Shown: positions 7,292 through 15,776, counted from the first letter of the stretch. The stretch: 64,000 nt of DNA from Marinobacterium rhizophilum (GCF_024397915.1 NZ_CP073347.1:3162001-3226000); one strand, 5' to 3'. Made by a program: numbers and translations. Notes: generated by a model not told the origin, from the letters alone.

Positions 7292-8224
7292 TCAGAAAAT
7301 CTCATTCGGGCGCAGCCCCTGACCTTCAGTGTCACCCTCTGGCCTGGACTCCAGCGGCAGCAGGGCTTCTTCGTCCTTGCCCTTTTGAATCACGATTTCG
7401 ACGCGCCGGTTCAGGCTGCGGTTTTCCGCTGTGTCGTTGGGCACCAGCGCATGGGTCGCCGCCAACCCACTCACGGTAAAGCGGGACTGGTCCATGCGGC
7501 TGTCGGCAAAGAGTTCATGTGCCACCGCCAGCGCCCGGGCCGCCGAAAGATCCCAGTTCGACTCGAAACGCCGGCCCGAATAGGGGATGTTGTCGGAGTG
7601 ACCCTGCACGGCAACGCGTCCGTTCACATTCAGCAGGACATCGCGGATCTTGGCAATAATGGGAATGGAGTCGAACTTGAGCTCGGCCGAGCCCGAATCA
7701 AAGGACCCCTTCTCCTTCACCCGGATAATGATCTTGGCGCCGTCGGTTTCCACTTCGACCGAACCATCGCCGATTTCCTTGGCCAGCGCGGCAGCAAACT
7801 CGATCGCCTCCTGCTCCGCCTCCCTGGCGAGCTGTTTAAGCAGCGCTTCAACACTGCCTCGGAATTTGTCCGGCGTATCGTTTTCGCCCTCCTTGGAGCG
7901 CACATCCAGCGTATTCAGATCGCTGTTGATGGTCATCTGACGCACTTCGTTCAGCGGCGTCGGCTCCGGTCGCCCGGGGCTGAACTCCTGTGCAATGACC
8001 GAGGTGCCCTTGGGAATGTCTTCGACCTTGATCTGATTCTGTACCCCGAAGGCCTCGCGCATCGAGCCTGCCAGCTGCTTGAACTTGAGCACATCCATTT
8101 CCGAAAAGGACAGCAACAGCACGAAGAAGCACATCAACAGCGACATCAGATCGGCGAAAGTCGCCAGCCAGGCGGGCAGGCCGGGTTCGCAGGGCGGACA
8201 TTCACATTCTGTTTGATCAGTCAT
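7292..8224 (-). CDS. pomB: Sodium-driven flagellar stator protein PomB (MotB family)
   Basis: 310 aa. With PomA it forms the ion channel that turns the flagellum and anchors it to peptidoglycan. Seen: a short cytoplasmic tail with a CECPPC motif, one membrane helix LATFADLMSLLMCFFVLLL with the ion-binding Asp25, a plug/linker region, and a C-terminal OmpA-like peptidoglycan-binding domain (VQGHSDNIPYSGRRFESNWDL near residues 200-230). The N-terminal 60 residues (LSFSEMDVLKFKQ..., AFGVQNQ..., DIPKGTS) closely resemble Vibrio PomB rather than proton-type MotB. It lies 7 bp after pomA. Confidence 0.93.
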   Translation of the reverse strand: MTDQTECECPPCEPGLPAWLATFADLMSLLMCFFVLLLSFSEMDVLKFKQLAGSMREAFGVQNQIKVEDIPKGTSVIAQEFSPGRPEPTPLNEVRQMTINSDLNTLDVRSKEGENDTPDKFRGSVEALLKQLAREAEQEAIEFAAALAKEIGDGSVEVETDGAKIIIRVKEKGSFDSGSAELKFDSIPIIAKIRDVLLNVNGRVAVQGHSDNIPYSGRRFESNWDLSAARALAVAHELFADSRMDQSRFTVSGLAATHALVPNDTAENRSLNRRVEIVIQKGKDEEALLPLESRPEGDTEGQGLRPNEIF

Positions 8225-8231
8225 AGGTTGG

Positions 8232-8999
8232 CTATCCGGCAGCTTCGGCTTCTGCCAGACGTTTTTTCTCCGGCAGGTAGTTGCGCAGCATCTGCTCGAT
8301 CACCCGCGGGTTTTGACCGGCCTGAATGGCCAGCAGGCCGTCAATCACCAGCGCCTGGTTCAGCGCCTCCTGATCCTTGCGCACCGCCAGCTTGTCGGCA
8401 ATGGGCAGCACCAGCATGTTGGCGATCATGGCGCCGTACAGGGTCGTCAGCAGTGCCACCGCCATGGCCGGACCGATCGACTTGGGATCGCTCATATTGG
8501 AAAGCATCTGTACCAGACCCACCAGGGTACCGATCATGCCCATTGCCGGCGCCACGTCTCCCATGGCCCGAAAGATTCGGCTGCCGAAATCGTGTCGCTC
8601 GACCGTCAGGCGCATTTCCTTGTTCAGCAACATGCGCACGATATCGGGATCATGACCGTCGACCAGCAGCTGGATGCCGCGCTGCATAAAGGCGCTGGCC
8701 ACTTCCTTCTCTTCCAGCGACAGCAGGCCGCCCTTGCGCGCCGCATCGGCCAGTTCAACGGTTTCGTTGATAATGTCTTCCGGGTTCTGGGACTTGAACA
8801 TGAAGGCCTTGGCGGCGATTTTGCCCGCCGCCAGGAACTGCTGCAGCGTGTACTTCATCAGTACCACCAGCAGGGTGCCGCCGACCACGATCAGCAACGA
8901 AGGAGGGTTGACGAAAATACCCACATCACCGCCAAGCACCATGGCCATGATGACAATGCCCATTGATCCGATCAAACCGACAAGCGTTGCGATATCCAC
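8232..8999 (-). CDS. pomA: Sodium-driven flagellar stator protein PomA (MotA family)
   Basis: 255 aa. Four membrane helices (two at the N-terminus, two after about residue 145) with a large cytoplasmic loop containing the charged residues that contact the rotor (RMLLNKEMRLTVERHDFGSRIFRAMGDVAPAMGMIGTLVGLV). The start codon is GTG (8997-8999) after AAGGAG. Operon with pomB and divergent from xseB-ispA-dxs, the same neighbourhood as in Vibrio, which supports the Na+-type assignment. Confidence 0.93.
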   Translation of the reverse strand: MDIATLVGLIGSMGIVIMAMVLGGDVGIFVNPPSLLIVVGGTLLVVLMKYTLQQFLAAGKIAAKAFMFKSQNPEDIINETVELADAARKGGLLSLEEKEVASAFMQRGIQLLVDGHDPDIVRMLLNKEMRLTVERHDFGSRIFRAMGDVAPAMGMIGTLVGLVQMLSNMSDPKSIGPAMAVALLTTLYGAMIANMLVLPIADKLAVRKDQEALNQALVIDGLLAIQAGQNPRVIEQMLRNYLPEKKRLAEAEAAG

Positions 9000-9090
9000 G
9001 GGTTTCTCCTTAACTGCGAACAGGCGTATTATCGGCTACGCCGCATGATAACAGAATTTTAATCGAGCACACCTGTGCAGCGATTGTTCG

Positions 9091-9110
9091 ATCCGGCCTG
9101 CGGGCCGGAT
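9091..9110. other. Hairpin in pomA/xseB divergent region
   Basis: An 8-bp perfect stem (ATCCGGCC / GGCCGGAT) with a TGCG loop, 58-77 bp before xseB. No T-run follows, so it is not an obvious terminator; it could be a leader structure or protein site. Confidence 0.35.
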
Positions 9111-9167
9111 TGACCCTGCTGCGATGCTCTAGTACTTTTTACGCCTCATTGATCACGGGTAAGCCTG

Positions 9168-9410
9168 ATGCCACGCACGAAAAAGACTCCAGACTTCGAA
9201 ACCTCGCTGACCGAGCTTGAGCAGCTGGTGAATCGCATGGAACAGGGTGACATGCCGCTGGCCGATGCACTGCAGGCATTTGAGCAGGGTATCGCCCTGA
9301 CCCGTGATTGCCAGGGCATACTCGATCAGGCCGAGCAGAAGGTGCGAATGCTGGTGGAAAAAGACGGCGAGCTGCAAACCGTTCCCTTCACCGACCCCGA
9401 GGATGCCTGA
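9168..9410 (+). CDS. xseB: Exodeoxyribonuclease VII small subunit
   Basis: 80 aa, typical size for XseB. Seen: the family pattern FETSLTELEQLVNRMEQGDMPLADALQAFEQGIAL and a central coiled helix with LDQAEQKV. XseB subunits wrap XseA to form the nuclease that degrades single-stranded DNA. The stop is 3 bp before the ispA GTG start, so translation of the two is probably coupled; the xseB-ispA-dxs order is widespread in gammaproteobacteria. Confidence 0.93.
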   Translation: MPRTKKTPDFETSLTELEQLVNRMEQGDMPLADALQAFEQGIALTRDCQGILDQAEQKVRMLVEKDGELQTVPFTDPEDA

Positions 9411-9413
9411 TCC

Positions 9414-10298
9414 GTGGCTCTGAACTCTCTGCTGCAACAGTACGCCGAACGCGTTGAAGGCGCGCTTGATACCCGCCTGCAACACCGCAGCATCGAACCC
9501 CGCCTGCAGGAAGCCATGCGCTACGCCCTCTTTAATGGTGGCAAGCGCATCCGTCCCGGCCTGATTTACCTGTGCAACCAGCTGCTCGGCGGACAACTCG
9601 GCGCCGCCGATGCGCCGGCCTGCGCCATGGAGGCCGTCCACAGCTATTCCCTGGTGCATGACGACCTGCCGGCCATGGACGACGATGATCTGCGCCGGGG
9701 CAAGCCCACCTGTCACATCGCCTTCGATGAGGCCTGCGCCATCCTTGCCGGCGATGCGCTGCAATGCAGCGCCTTTGAATGGCTGGCCCAGCCCCAGGAC
9801 GCTCTGCAACCACGACTGCAGGTGCGCATGCTGGCAATACTGGCCCAGGCGGCGGGTGATCGCGGCATGGTGGCAGGGCAGGCCTTCGATCTGGCCCATG
9901 TCGGCCAGAGCCTGACACTGGAACAGCTGCAGCAGATGCACCGCCACAAGACCGGCGCCCTGCTCACCGCCTCGGTGGAGCTGGGAGCACTGTCCGCCGG
10001 CATCGATGCGGGCGACAGATACGAGGCCCTGCGCCGCTTTGGCAATGCCATAGGCCTGGCCTTCCAGGTACAGGACGACATCCTCGATATCGAAGGCGAC
10101 ACCGCCACCCTGGGCAAACCCCAGGGCTCCGATCTGGCCCAGAACAAACCGACCTTCCCGGCGCTGCTGGGCATGAGCGGCGCCCGGGACAAGCTGCAGC
10201 AGCTACATGCCGAAGCCCTCGATGCCCTGGCAGCCTTTGGCAGCGAAGCCGATCCGCTGCGCGCCCTGGCCGACTATATCGTCAAGCGGGATCACTGA
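9414..10298 (+). CDS. ispA: Farnesyl diphosphate synthase (geranyltranstransferase)
   Basis: 294 aa. Condenses isopentenyl diphosphate with dimethylallyl and then geranyl diphosphate to make C15 farnesyl diphosphate, the precursor of quinone tails and undecaprenyl phosphate. Seen: first aspartate-rich motif DDLPAMDDDDLRRGKPT (about residue 84) and second motif FQVQDDILDIEGD (about residue 218). GTG start. Its TGA overlaps the dxs ATG by one base, so the last two isoprenoid genes are translationally coupled. Confidence 0.95.
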   Translation: MALNSLLQQYAERVEGALDTRLQHRSIEPRLQEAMRYALFNGGKRIRPGLIYLCNQLLGGQLGAADAPACAMEAVHSYSLVHDDLPAMDDDDLRRGKPTCHIAFDEACAILAGDALQCSAFEWLAQPQDALQPRLQVRMLAILAQAAGDRGMVAGQAFDLAHVGQSLTLEQLQQMHRHKTGALLTASVELGALSAGIDAGDRYEALRRFGNAIGLAFQVQDDILDIEGDTATLGKPQGSDLAQNKPTFPALLGMSGARDKLQQLHAEALDALAAFGSEADPLRALADYIVKRDH

Positions 10299-12076
10299 TG
10301 TTCGAACAGATTCCGCTGCAGCGCCCGCCAACCCCGCTGCTCGATCGTATCGACACCCCGGAGCAGCTGCGCCGGCTCGACGCCGACCAGCTGCCGGAAA
10401 TCGCCGAGCAGCTGCGCGCCTTTCTGCTCTACAGCGTTGGCCAGACCGGCGGGCACTTTGGCGCAGGACTCGGCGTGATCGAGCTGACCATCGCCCTGCA
10501 TTACTGCCTCAACACGCCGGATGATCACCTGATCTGGGACGTCGGCCACCAGTGCTACCCTCACAAGATCCTGACCGGCCGCCGCGAACAGATGTTCAGC
10601 ATGCGCCAGCAGGACGGCCTGGCACCCTTTCCCCGCCGCGCCGAGAGCCACTACGATGCCTTTGGTACCGGCCACTCCAGCACCTCGGTCAGCGCCGCCC
10701 TGGGAATGGCCCTGGCCGATCGGCTGCAGGGTAACACCCACCGCGCCGTGGCCGTGATCGGCGATGGCGCCATGACCGCCGGCATGGCCTTCGAGGCACT
10801 GAACCATGCCGGTCATACCGGCGCCGACCTGCTGGTGATTCTGAACGACAACGACATGTCGATTTCCCATAACGAAGGCGGGCTGGCAACCTACCTGGCG
10901 AAGAACCTCAAGCAGCGCACCGACACCAATGTGGCGGCACCGCTGTTTGAAGCCCTGGAGTTTGCCTACACAGGTCCCGTGGATGGGCATGATTTTACGG
11001 CCCTGTTGCCGGCGTTGCAGCGGGTGCTCGGCGCCAAGGGCCCGCAGTTCCTGCACATCGTCACCCGCAAGGGCAAAGGCTTCGCACCCGCCGAAGCCGA
11101 CCCCGTGGGCTACCACGCCATCACCAAGATTGAACCGGTGGCCAAACCCAGCCCCCCCGCCAAGGCCAAGTTCGCCAATATTTTTGGCCGCTGGATCTGT
11201 GACCAGGCCAGCACCGATAGCCGGCTCGTGGCCATCACCCCGGCCATGCGAGAAGGCTCGGACCTGATCGAGTTCTCGACACGCTTTGCAGAACGCTACT
11301 TCGACGTCGCCATCGCCGAACAGCACGCCCTGACCCTGGCAGCGGGACTCGCCTGTGGCGGCATGAAGCCGGTGGTAGCCATCTACTCGACCTTCCTGCA
11401 GCGCGCCTATGACCAGCTGGTACACGACATCGCCATCCAGCAACTTGACGTGCTGCTGACACTGGACCGGGCAGGCCTGGTAGGCGAGGACGGTTCCACC
11501 CATGCCGGCCTGTTCGACATTGCCTGCCTGCGTACCCTGCCGGACATGCTTATCATGACGCCCGCCGATGAGCAGGAGCTGCGCGATCTGCTCTATACCG
11601 GCTATATGCACCCGGGGCCGGCGGCGGTGCGCTACCCCCGCGGGGGAGGCCCGGGACTGGTTCCAGGCAATGCCATGACGGCGATTGCGCTGGGGCAGAG
11701 CCGCACACTGCGTGATGGCAGCCGCGCGGCCTTGCTCAACTTCGGCCCACTGCTGCCCCAGGCGCAGGCCGTCGCCCAGGCGCTGAACCTGACGCTGGTG
11801 GACATGCGTTTCGTGAAACCGCTGGATGAAAGCAGAATTGCGGAGCTCGCCGCCAGCCACCGCCTGCTGGTCACGCTGGAGGATCACGCGGTTCAGGGCG
11901 GGGCGGGGTCGGCGGTAGCGGAGTATCTGCAGACCGCTGGCCTGCGGGCAGGTCTGCTTTGTCTGGGCGTACCCGATCGCTGGATCGAGCATGCCTCACG
12001 CACTGAGCAGCTGCTGGAATGCGGCCTCAGCGCGGACCAGATTGTCCGGCGGATCGAGGAGCGACTGGACGCCTGA
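10298..12076 (+). CDS. dxs: 1-deoxy-D-xylulose-5-phosphate synthase (short-loop form)
   Basis: 592 aa; E. coli Dxs is about 620. First step of the MEP pathway: pyruvate plus glyceraldehyde 3-phosphate to DXP with thiamine diphosphate. Seen: TGGHFGAGLG with the active-site His; ThDP/Mg site VIGDGAMTAGMAFEALNHAG ... LNDNDMS; the catalytic-Glu region DVAIAEQHA; FVKPLDE. Compared with E. coli Dxs, the stretch between the NDNDMS region and LFEALEF is about 30 residues shorter (only KQRTDTN at residues 205-211). All catalytic motifs remain and the frame is uninterrupted, so I read it as a working enzyme with a natural deletion. Confidence 0.95.
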   Translation: MFEQIPLQRPPTPLLDRIDTPEQLRRLDADQLPEIAEQLRAFLLYSVGQTGGHFGAGLGVIELTIALHYCLNTPDDHLIWDVGHQCYPHKILTGRREQMFSMRQQDGLAPFPRRAESHYDAFGTGHSSTSVSAALGMALADRLQGNTHRAVAVIGDGAMTAGMAFEALNHAGHTGADLLVILNDNDMSISHNEGGLATYLAKNLKQRTDTNVAAPLFEALEFAYTGPVDGHDFTALLPALQRVLGAKGPQFLHIVTRKGKGFAPAEADPVGYHAITKIEPVAKPSPPAKAKFANIFGRWICDQASTDSRLVAITPAMREGSDLIEFSTRFAERYFDVAIAEQHALTLAAGLACGGMKPVVAIYSTFLQRAYDQLVHDIAIQQLDVLLTLDRAGLVGEDGSTHAGLFDIACLRTLPDMLIMTPADEQELRDLLYTGYMHPGPAAVRYPRGGGPGLVPGNAMTAIALGQSRTLRDGSRAALLNFGPLLPQAQAVAQALNLTLVDMRFVKPLDESRIAELAASHRLLVTLEDHAVQGGAGSAVAEYLQTAGLRAGLLCLGVPDRWIEHASRTEQLLECGLSADQIVRRIEERLDA

Positions 12077-12116
12077 GTCAAGCCGGCCGCGCACGGGGTG
12101 CAGGCCGGGGCCTGGT

Positions 12117-12737
12117 TCAGTTTTCTTCTTCGTCGTCGCGAAAGTGGTGCTCGGTCATCATGTGACCCAGCTTGCCCATCTTGGTGGCAAGATACTGCTC
12201 GTTGTGTCGGTTCTTGCCCACCTGCAGCGGCACCCGCTCGGATACCGGCACACCATACTGCTCCAGCGCCTTCACCTTGCGGGGGTTGTTGGTCATGAGC
12301 TTGACCTGCTGCACGCCCAGATGCTCCAGCATCGGCAGACACATGCTGTAATCGCGCATGTCGGCAGCAAAGCCCAGGCGCTCGTTGGCTTCCACCGTGT
12401 CGGCCCCGCCATCCTGCAGATGGTAGGCACGGATCTTGTTCAGCAAACCTATGCCACGCCCTTCCTGACGCAGGTACAGCAATACGCCGCAGCCTTCTTC
12501 ACTGATGCGCTTGAGTGCTTCCTGTAGCTGAAAGCCGCAGTCACAGCGCAAACTGAACAAGGCATCGCCGGTCAGGCACTCTGAATGAGCCCGGGCCAGC
12601 ACCGCAGTGCTGCCCGCCACGTCCCCGAAAACCAGGGCGACATGCTCCTTGCCGCTGCTTTCGTCCTCGAAACCCACCATAGTGAAGGTTCCCCAGGGGG
12701 TTGGCAATTTGGACGATGCAACATATTTAACTGACAC
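12117..12737 (-). CDS. ribA: GTP cyclohydrolase II
   Basis: 206 aa. Converts GTP to 2,5-diamino-6-ribosylamino-4(3H)-pyrimidinone 5'-phosphate, the committed step of riboflavin synthesis. Seen: zinc-binding cysteines 54, 65 and 67 in HSECLTGDALFSLRCDCG, at the same numbers as E. coli RibA; RQEGRGIGLLNKIRAY; TNNPRKV. I chose the GTG at 12735-12737 (GAGG nine bases upstream) because the protein then aligns end to end with E. coli and Pseudomonas RibA; ten extra residues are possible. Away from the main rib operon; it supplies the activity that RibBA appears to lack. It converges with dxs. Confidence 0.95.
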   Translation of the reverse strand: MSVKYVASSKLPTPWGTFTMVGFEDESSGKEHVALVFGDVAGSTAVLARAHSECLTGDALFSLRCDCGFQLQEALKRISEEGCGVLLYLRQEGRGIGLLNKIRAYHLQDGGADTVEANERLGFAADMRDYSMCLPMLEHLGVQQVKLMTNNPRKVKALEQYGVPVSERVPLQVGKNRHNEQYLATKMGKLGHMMTEHHFRDDEEEN

Positions 12738-12837
12738 AGACCCGATCCTCAGCGAACGAAGGCGCACATTTTAACAGCAGCCTTCCCGTCAGGCGACGTT
12801 TGGATGATTTCCCATAGATGGAGGCAGGCAAGGGCTT

Positions 12838-14223
12838 TTACAAGGGGCTGGGCGCACTGTCCCGACCCATGCTGGTGCTCAGATCCAGTCCCTGGCGACG
12901 CGGCAGTAACAGCCGCACCTCCAGCCCCCCCAGCTCCGCACGCTGCAGATCCAGTTCGCCGCCGTACTGGCGCACAATTTCGGTCACGATGCTCATGCCA
13001 AGGCCATGGCCGGCACGGGACTCGTCAAGCCGTTCGCCCCGCTGCAGCAGGCGTTCGCGCTGATCCGCCGCCACGCCTGGGCCATCATCGGCGATGCGCA
13101 GGTCCAGGCAATGCTCGTCCATCATGCCCGTGACCTGCACCCGGCTCTGTGCCCACTTGCAGGCATTGTCGAGCAGGTTGCCCAGCAGCTCGACCAGGTC
13201 ATCCCGTTCACCGGGAAAATAGCTGGTGGCCGAAATGCGGGTATCAATCTGCAGCTTGCGGTCGCGATGTACGGCATGCATGGTACGCACCAGCTTGTCG
13301 AGTTCCTGCTGCAGATAGATCCGCTGCCCCGGCAGTGCCGCGCCGGCGATGCGGGCGCGGCGCAGCTCCCGCTCCATCAGCTCGCGCAGATGCCGCGACT
13401 GCTCTCGCAAGGCTTCGGCCTGTTCCGGCGCGATACGCTGCAGCGCCTCGATCTGGCGGTCCAGCACCGTGAGCGGAGTCTTGGCAGCATGGGCCAGGTT
13501 ACCCAGGGCGTTGCGCGAGCGGGTCAGGCGCATTTCCATGCTCTGCACCAGATAGTTGATCTCGGTGACCAGCGGCTCCACCTCGATGGTATCGGCCTCG
13601 GGCAACTGGCGTATTTCGCCCTGTTTCAACTGGTTCAGCTGGCCACCCACCCTCACCAGGGAGCGCAGCCCGCCGCGCACCACCAGGATCTGCGCCAGCA
13701 GCATGCCACCGAGAAACAGCGCCACCACCAGCATCATGCCCCAGCGCAAGCGCGTCAGACCCGATTCGATATGACTCACATCCGAGGCCAGCAACAGGCG
13801 CAGCTGGCGACCATCCTTGGTGAAAACCTCTTCACGCACCAGCCAGGGCTTGTCGTGCTTGTTCAGCAGCCGCAGCCCCTGGTTGCCCACCGCCTCACCG
13901 CCTTCAAGCGGAATGCTCTCATCCCAGAGTGAGCGCGAGTAATGCCATTTGGGGTCATCACCCACCTGGAACTGGAAATAGTGGCCCGACATCGGCTGCT
14001 CATACACCGGCGCCACATACTGCGCATTGATGCGCCAGCCACCGCTGTCGTCCATCTCCACGGACTTGAGCAGCACATAGGCTTCACTGCCCAGACTGGC
14101 GTTAACGAAATCGTAGGCGGTCTGGCGCAGAAACCAGCTGTAGGACACCCAGAGAATCAGGCACAGAGCCAGGGTAATGAGCACGAAAGCGCTATTGAGA
14201 CGGGTCTGGATGGAGGCTTTCAC
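12838..14223 (-). CDS. Two-component sensor histidine kinase
   Basis: 461 aa inner-membrane sensor. Seen: helix 1 (residues ~12-30), a periplasmic sensor of ~130 residues with many aromatic and acidic residues, helix 2 (~163-183), HAMP, dimerisation/phosphoacceptor helix with His245 (GNLAHAAKTPLTVL), and the HATPase domain (LLGNLLDNACKWA N-box, ADDGPG, GHGLGMSIV). The ATG overlaps the response regulator stop by 4 nt. With the upstream PepSY protein this resembles PhoPQ/QseBC-type envelope or cation-sensing systems; the signal is not determined. Confidence 0.92.
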   Translation of the reverse strand: MKASIQTRLNSAFVLITLALCLILWVSYSWFLRQTAYDFVNASLGSEAYVLLKSVEMDDSGGWRINAQYVAPVYEQPMSGHYFQFQVGDDPKWHYSRSLWDESIPLEGGEAVGNQGLRLLNKHDKPWLVREEVFTKDGRQLRLLLASDVSHIESGLTRLRWGMMLVVALFLGGMLLAQILVVRGGLRSLVRVGGQLNQLKQGEIRQLPEADTIEVEPLVTEINYLVQSMEMRLTRSRNALGNLAHAAKTPLTVLDRQIEALQRIAPEQAEALREQSRHLRELMERELRRARIAGAALPGQRIYLQQELDKLVRTMHAVHRDRKLQIDTRISATSYFPGERDDLVELLGNLLDNACKWAQSRVQVTGMMDEHCLDLRIADDGPGVAADQRERLLQRGERLDESRAGHGLGMSIVTEIVRQYGGELDLQRAELGGLEVRLLLPRRQGLDLSTSMGRDSAPSPL

Positions 14224-14879
14224 GGCCGGAAAACGTAACCCTGGCCGCGCCGGGTCTCGATGCGGTCATGGCCGATCTTTTTGCGCAGCATCTTGATGTA
14301 GGCCTCGATCACGTTACTGTCGTTTTCGACCGCGTCATCGTACAGATGCTCCACCAGCTGCAGCTTGGACAGCACCCTGGCGGGGTTGTGCATGAAATAG
14401 CGCAGCAGGCGGTACTCGGTACCGGTGAGACTGACCGGTGCCTGCCCTTCGGGCACCACGGACTGGGTCTTTTCATCCAGCACCAGCCCGGCCACCTCCA
14501 GGGCCGCACCGGCCTGCTGGTGCACCCGGCGCAGCAGTGCGCTCATGCGCAGCAGCAGCTCTTCGGTATGAAAGGGCTTGCACAGGTAATCATCGGCACC
14601 GGCCTCGAAACCGTCCACCCGCTCCTGCCAGGCCGAACGGGCAGTGAGAATCAGTACCGGCAACGCATTCTTGCGCTTGCGCCAGTTATCCAGCACTTCC
14701 AGCCCCGGGCGTCCCGGCAGGCCGAGATCCAGCACCGCGATATCATAGATATCCTCGTAACCGGCCGCTTCCGCATCCACCCCGTTATCGACCAGGTCCA
14801 CGGCATAACCGCTGCGCGCCAGCTCCTGTTTCAGGTCGGGCCCCAGTACCGGGTCATCCTCTACCAGCAGTACACGCAT
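14220..14879 (-). CDS. Response regulator, OmpR/PhoB family
   Basis: 219 aa. Seen: a receiver domain with the acidic pocket VEDD and phosphoacceptor Asp51 (IAVLDLGLPGRPG), conserved Thr (LILTAR) and Lys (LCKPF), then a winged-helix DNA-binding domain (LTGTEYRLLRYFMHNPARVLSKLQLVEHLYDD ... RRGQGYVF). The ATG at 14877-14879 has GGAGG nine bases upstream. Translationally coupled to the kinase. A CTGAAA-N5-CTGAAT direct repeat upstream of the operon is a candidate self-binding site. Confidence 0.95.
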   Translation of the reverse strand: MRVLLVEDDPVLGPDLKQELARSGYAVDLVDNGVDAEAAGYEDIYDIAVLDLGLPGRPGLEVLDNWRKRKNALPVLILTARSAWQERVDGFEAGADDYLCKPFHTEELLLRMSALLRRVHQQAGAALEVAGLVLDEKTQSVVPEGQAPVSLTGTEYRLLRYFMHNPARVLSKLQLVEHLYDDAVENDSNVIEAYIKMLRKKIGHDRIETRRGQGYVFRP

Positions 14880-14894
14880 CGCCAACAGCCTCCG

Positions 14895-15197
14895 TCAGAA
14901 TTCGACCAGTTCGCCGGAGCGGGCATTGATGTGCAGCATGCGCACCACGCCATCAAGCCCGGCCACTTCGAGTTCGTATATGTAAACAGTGTCGGTCTGC
15001 AACAGCACGCTGTCGAGCAGCTGGCCACCGAACTGTTTTTCGACCCGGGCCATCAGGTCCATCATCGACAGGATTTCACCCGCCTCCACCAGCTTGCGGC
15101 AGGCTTCGGCATCGAGCCGCACGGGGAGAACTGTGCTGGCGCCGAGCGTGGTGCTCAGCAGCAGTGCCGCAAAAAACAGGCGTTGAGGTTTCTTCAT
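14895..15197 (-). CDS. PepSY-domain periplasmic protein
   Basis: 100 aa: a signal peptide (MKKPQRLFFAALLLSTTLGAS) followed by one PepSY-like domain (KLVEAGEILSMMDLMARVEKQFGGQLLDS ... YIYELEVAGLDGVVRMLHINARSGELVEF). Small PepSY proteins next to two-component systems are common and are thought to modulate the sensor or bind cations. First gene of the operon, 15 bp before the response regulator. The ATG at 15197 follows GGAGGGCCC. Confidence 0.85.
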   Translation of the reverse strand: MKKPQRLFFAALLLSTTLGASTVLPVRLDAEACRKLVEAGEILSMMDLMARVEKQFGGQLLDSVLLQTDTVYIYELEVAGLDGVVRMLHINARSGELVEF

Positions 15198-15246
15198 GGG
15201 CCCTCCGGTCAACGGCCTGCTGCCGGCGCCAGTGCGCAGAACAGAC

Positions 15247-15262
15247 CATTCTGATCAGAATG
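15247..15262. promoter_or_regulatory. 16-bp perfect palindrome upstream of the PepSY/two-component operon
   Basis: CATTCTGATCAGAATG is its own reverse complement over all 16 bases and lies 50 bp upstream of the first start codon, a usual place for a dimeric repressor or activator site. Confidence 0.45.
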
Positions 15263-15279
15263 CAGACTACGCCGGCTGT

Positions 15280-15296
15280 CTGAAACCAGACTGAAT
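15280..15296. promoter_or_regulatory. Candidate response-regulator box (direct repeat, 11-bp period)
   Basis: CTGAAA-CCAGA-CTGAAT: two near-identical hexamers 11 bp apart, the geometry of PmrA/QseB-type boxes (C/T)TTAA-N5-(C/T)TTAA bound by OmpR/PhoB-family dimers. It lies 83 bp upstream of the PepSY gene, so autoregulation is plausible. Confidence 0.4.
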
Positions 15297-15314
15297 CCGG
15301 CCTTGCGTACAGTC

Positions 15315-15332
15315 GCTACAGCGCACTGTAGC
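15315..15332. other. Hairpin between SEC-C gene and two-component operon
   Basis: GCTACAG-CGCA-CTGTAGC, a 7-bp perfect stem. Further interleaved inverted repeats (ACCTGCA/TGCAGGT and GCACGGA/TCCGTGC) follow at 15402-15431, next to the end of the SEC-C gene. No T-run is seen; role unknown. Confidence 0.3.
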
Positions 15333-15437
15333 CAGCAGACGGTACTACAACCAGGTTACCAAAAATACTCCACCGGCGACCCTGCCTGCGCCCCCGGCGT
15401 TACCTGCACGGAGCCTGATGCAGGTCCGTGCTACAGG

Positions 15438-15776
15438 TTAGGCACCACAGCACTTTTTATACTTGATGCCGCTACCACACGAGCAGGGGTCATTGCGATT
15501 GGGCCTGGCTTCCAGGCTCACGGTTTTCGGCGTATTGATCATGCTCAGCATATCAGTAATGTTTTCATCGGCCTGGGCATCAACGGTAATGGTTGCGACC
15601 AGCTGATGCTCAAGCAGAAGGGCTTCAACCTCGGTTTTGCGGGCCTCGCTCTGCACACTCAGCAGCAGCGGGGCCTCGTCAGTCCCGGGCCTGGCGGCGC
15701 GCTTGGTGTTGAAACCGTAACTTGAATGCTTGGGCTTGGGGGTTTGGCGACCTTTAAAGAAAAACTTGTCAGACAT
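15438..15776 (-). CDS. SEC-C motif protein, PBPRA1643 family
   Basis: 112 aa. The C-terminus RNDPCSCGSGIKYKKCCGA is a SEC-C zinc-binding motif like that at the end of SecA. The N-terminus MSDKFFFKGRQTPKPKHSSYGFNTKR is typical of a small gammaproteobacterial family named after PBPRA1643. Function unknown; SEC-C motifs bind zinc and often protein or ribosome partners. Single gene, leftward, between the two-component operon and pgpA. Confidence 0.85.
   Translation of the reverse strand: MSDKFFFKGRQTPKPKHSSYGFNTKRAARPGTDEAPLLLSVQSEARKTEVEALLLEHQLVATITVDAQADENITDMLSMINTPKTVSLEARPNRNDPCSCGSGIKYKKCCGA

Noticed and set aside
10292..11992. 566-codon ORF antisense to dxs
   Set aside because: Dxs is certain on the plus strand; the antisense product resembles no family.
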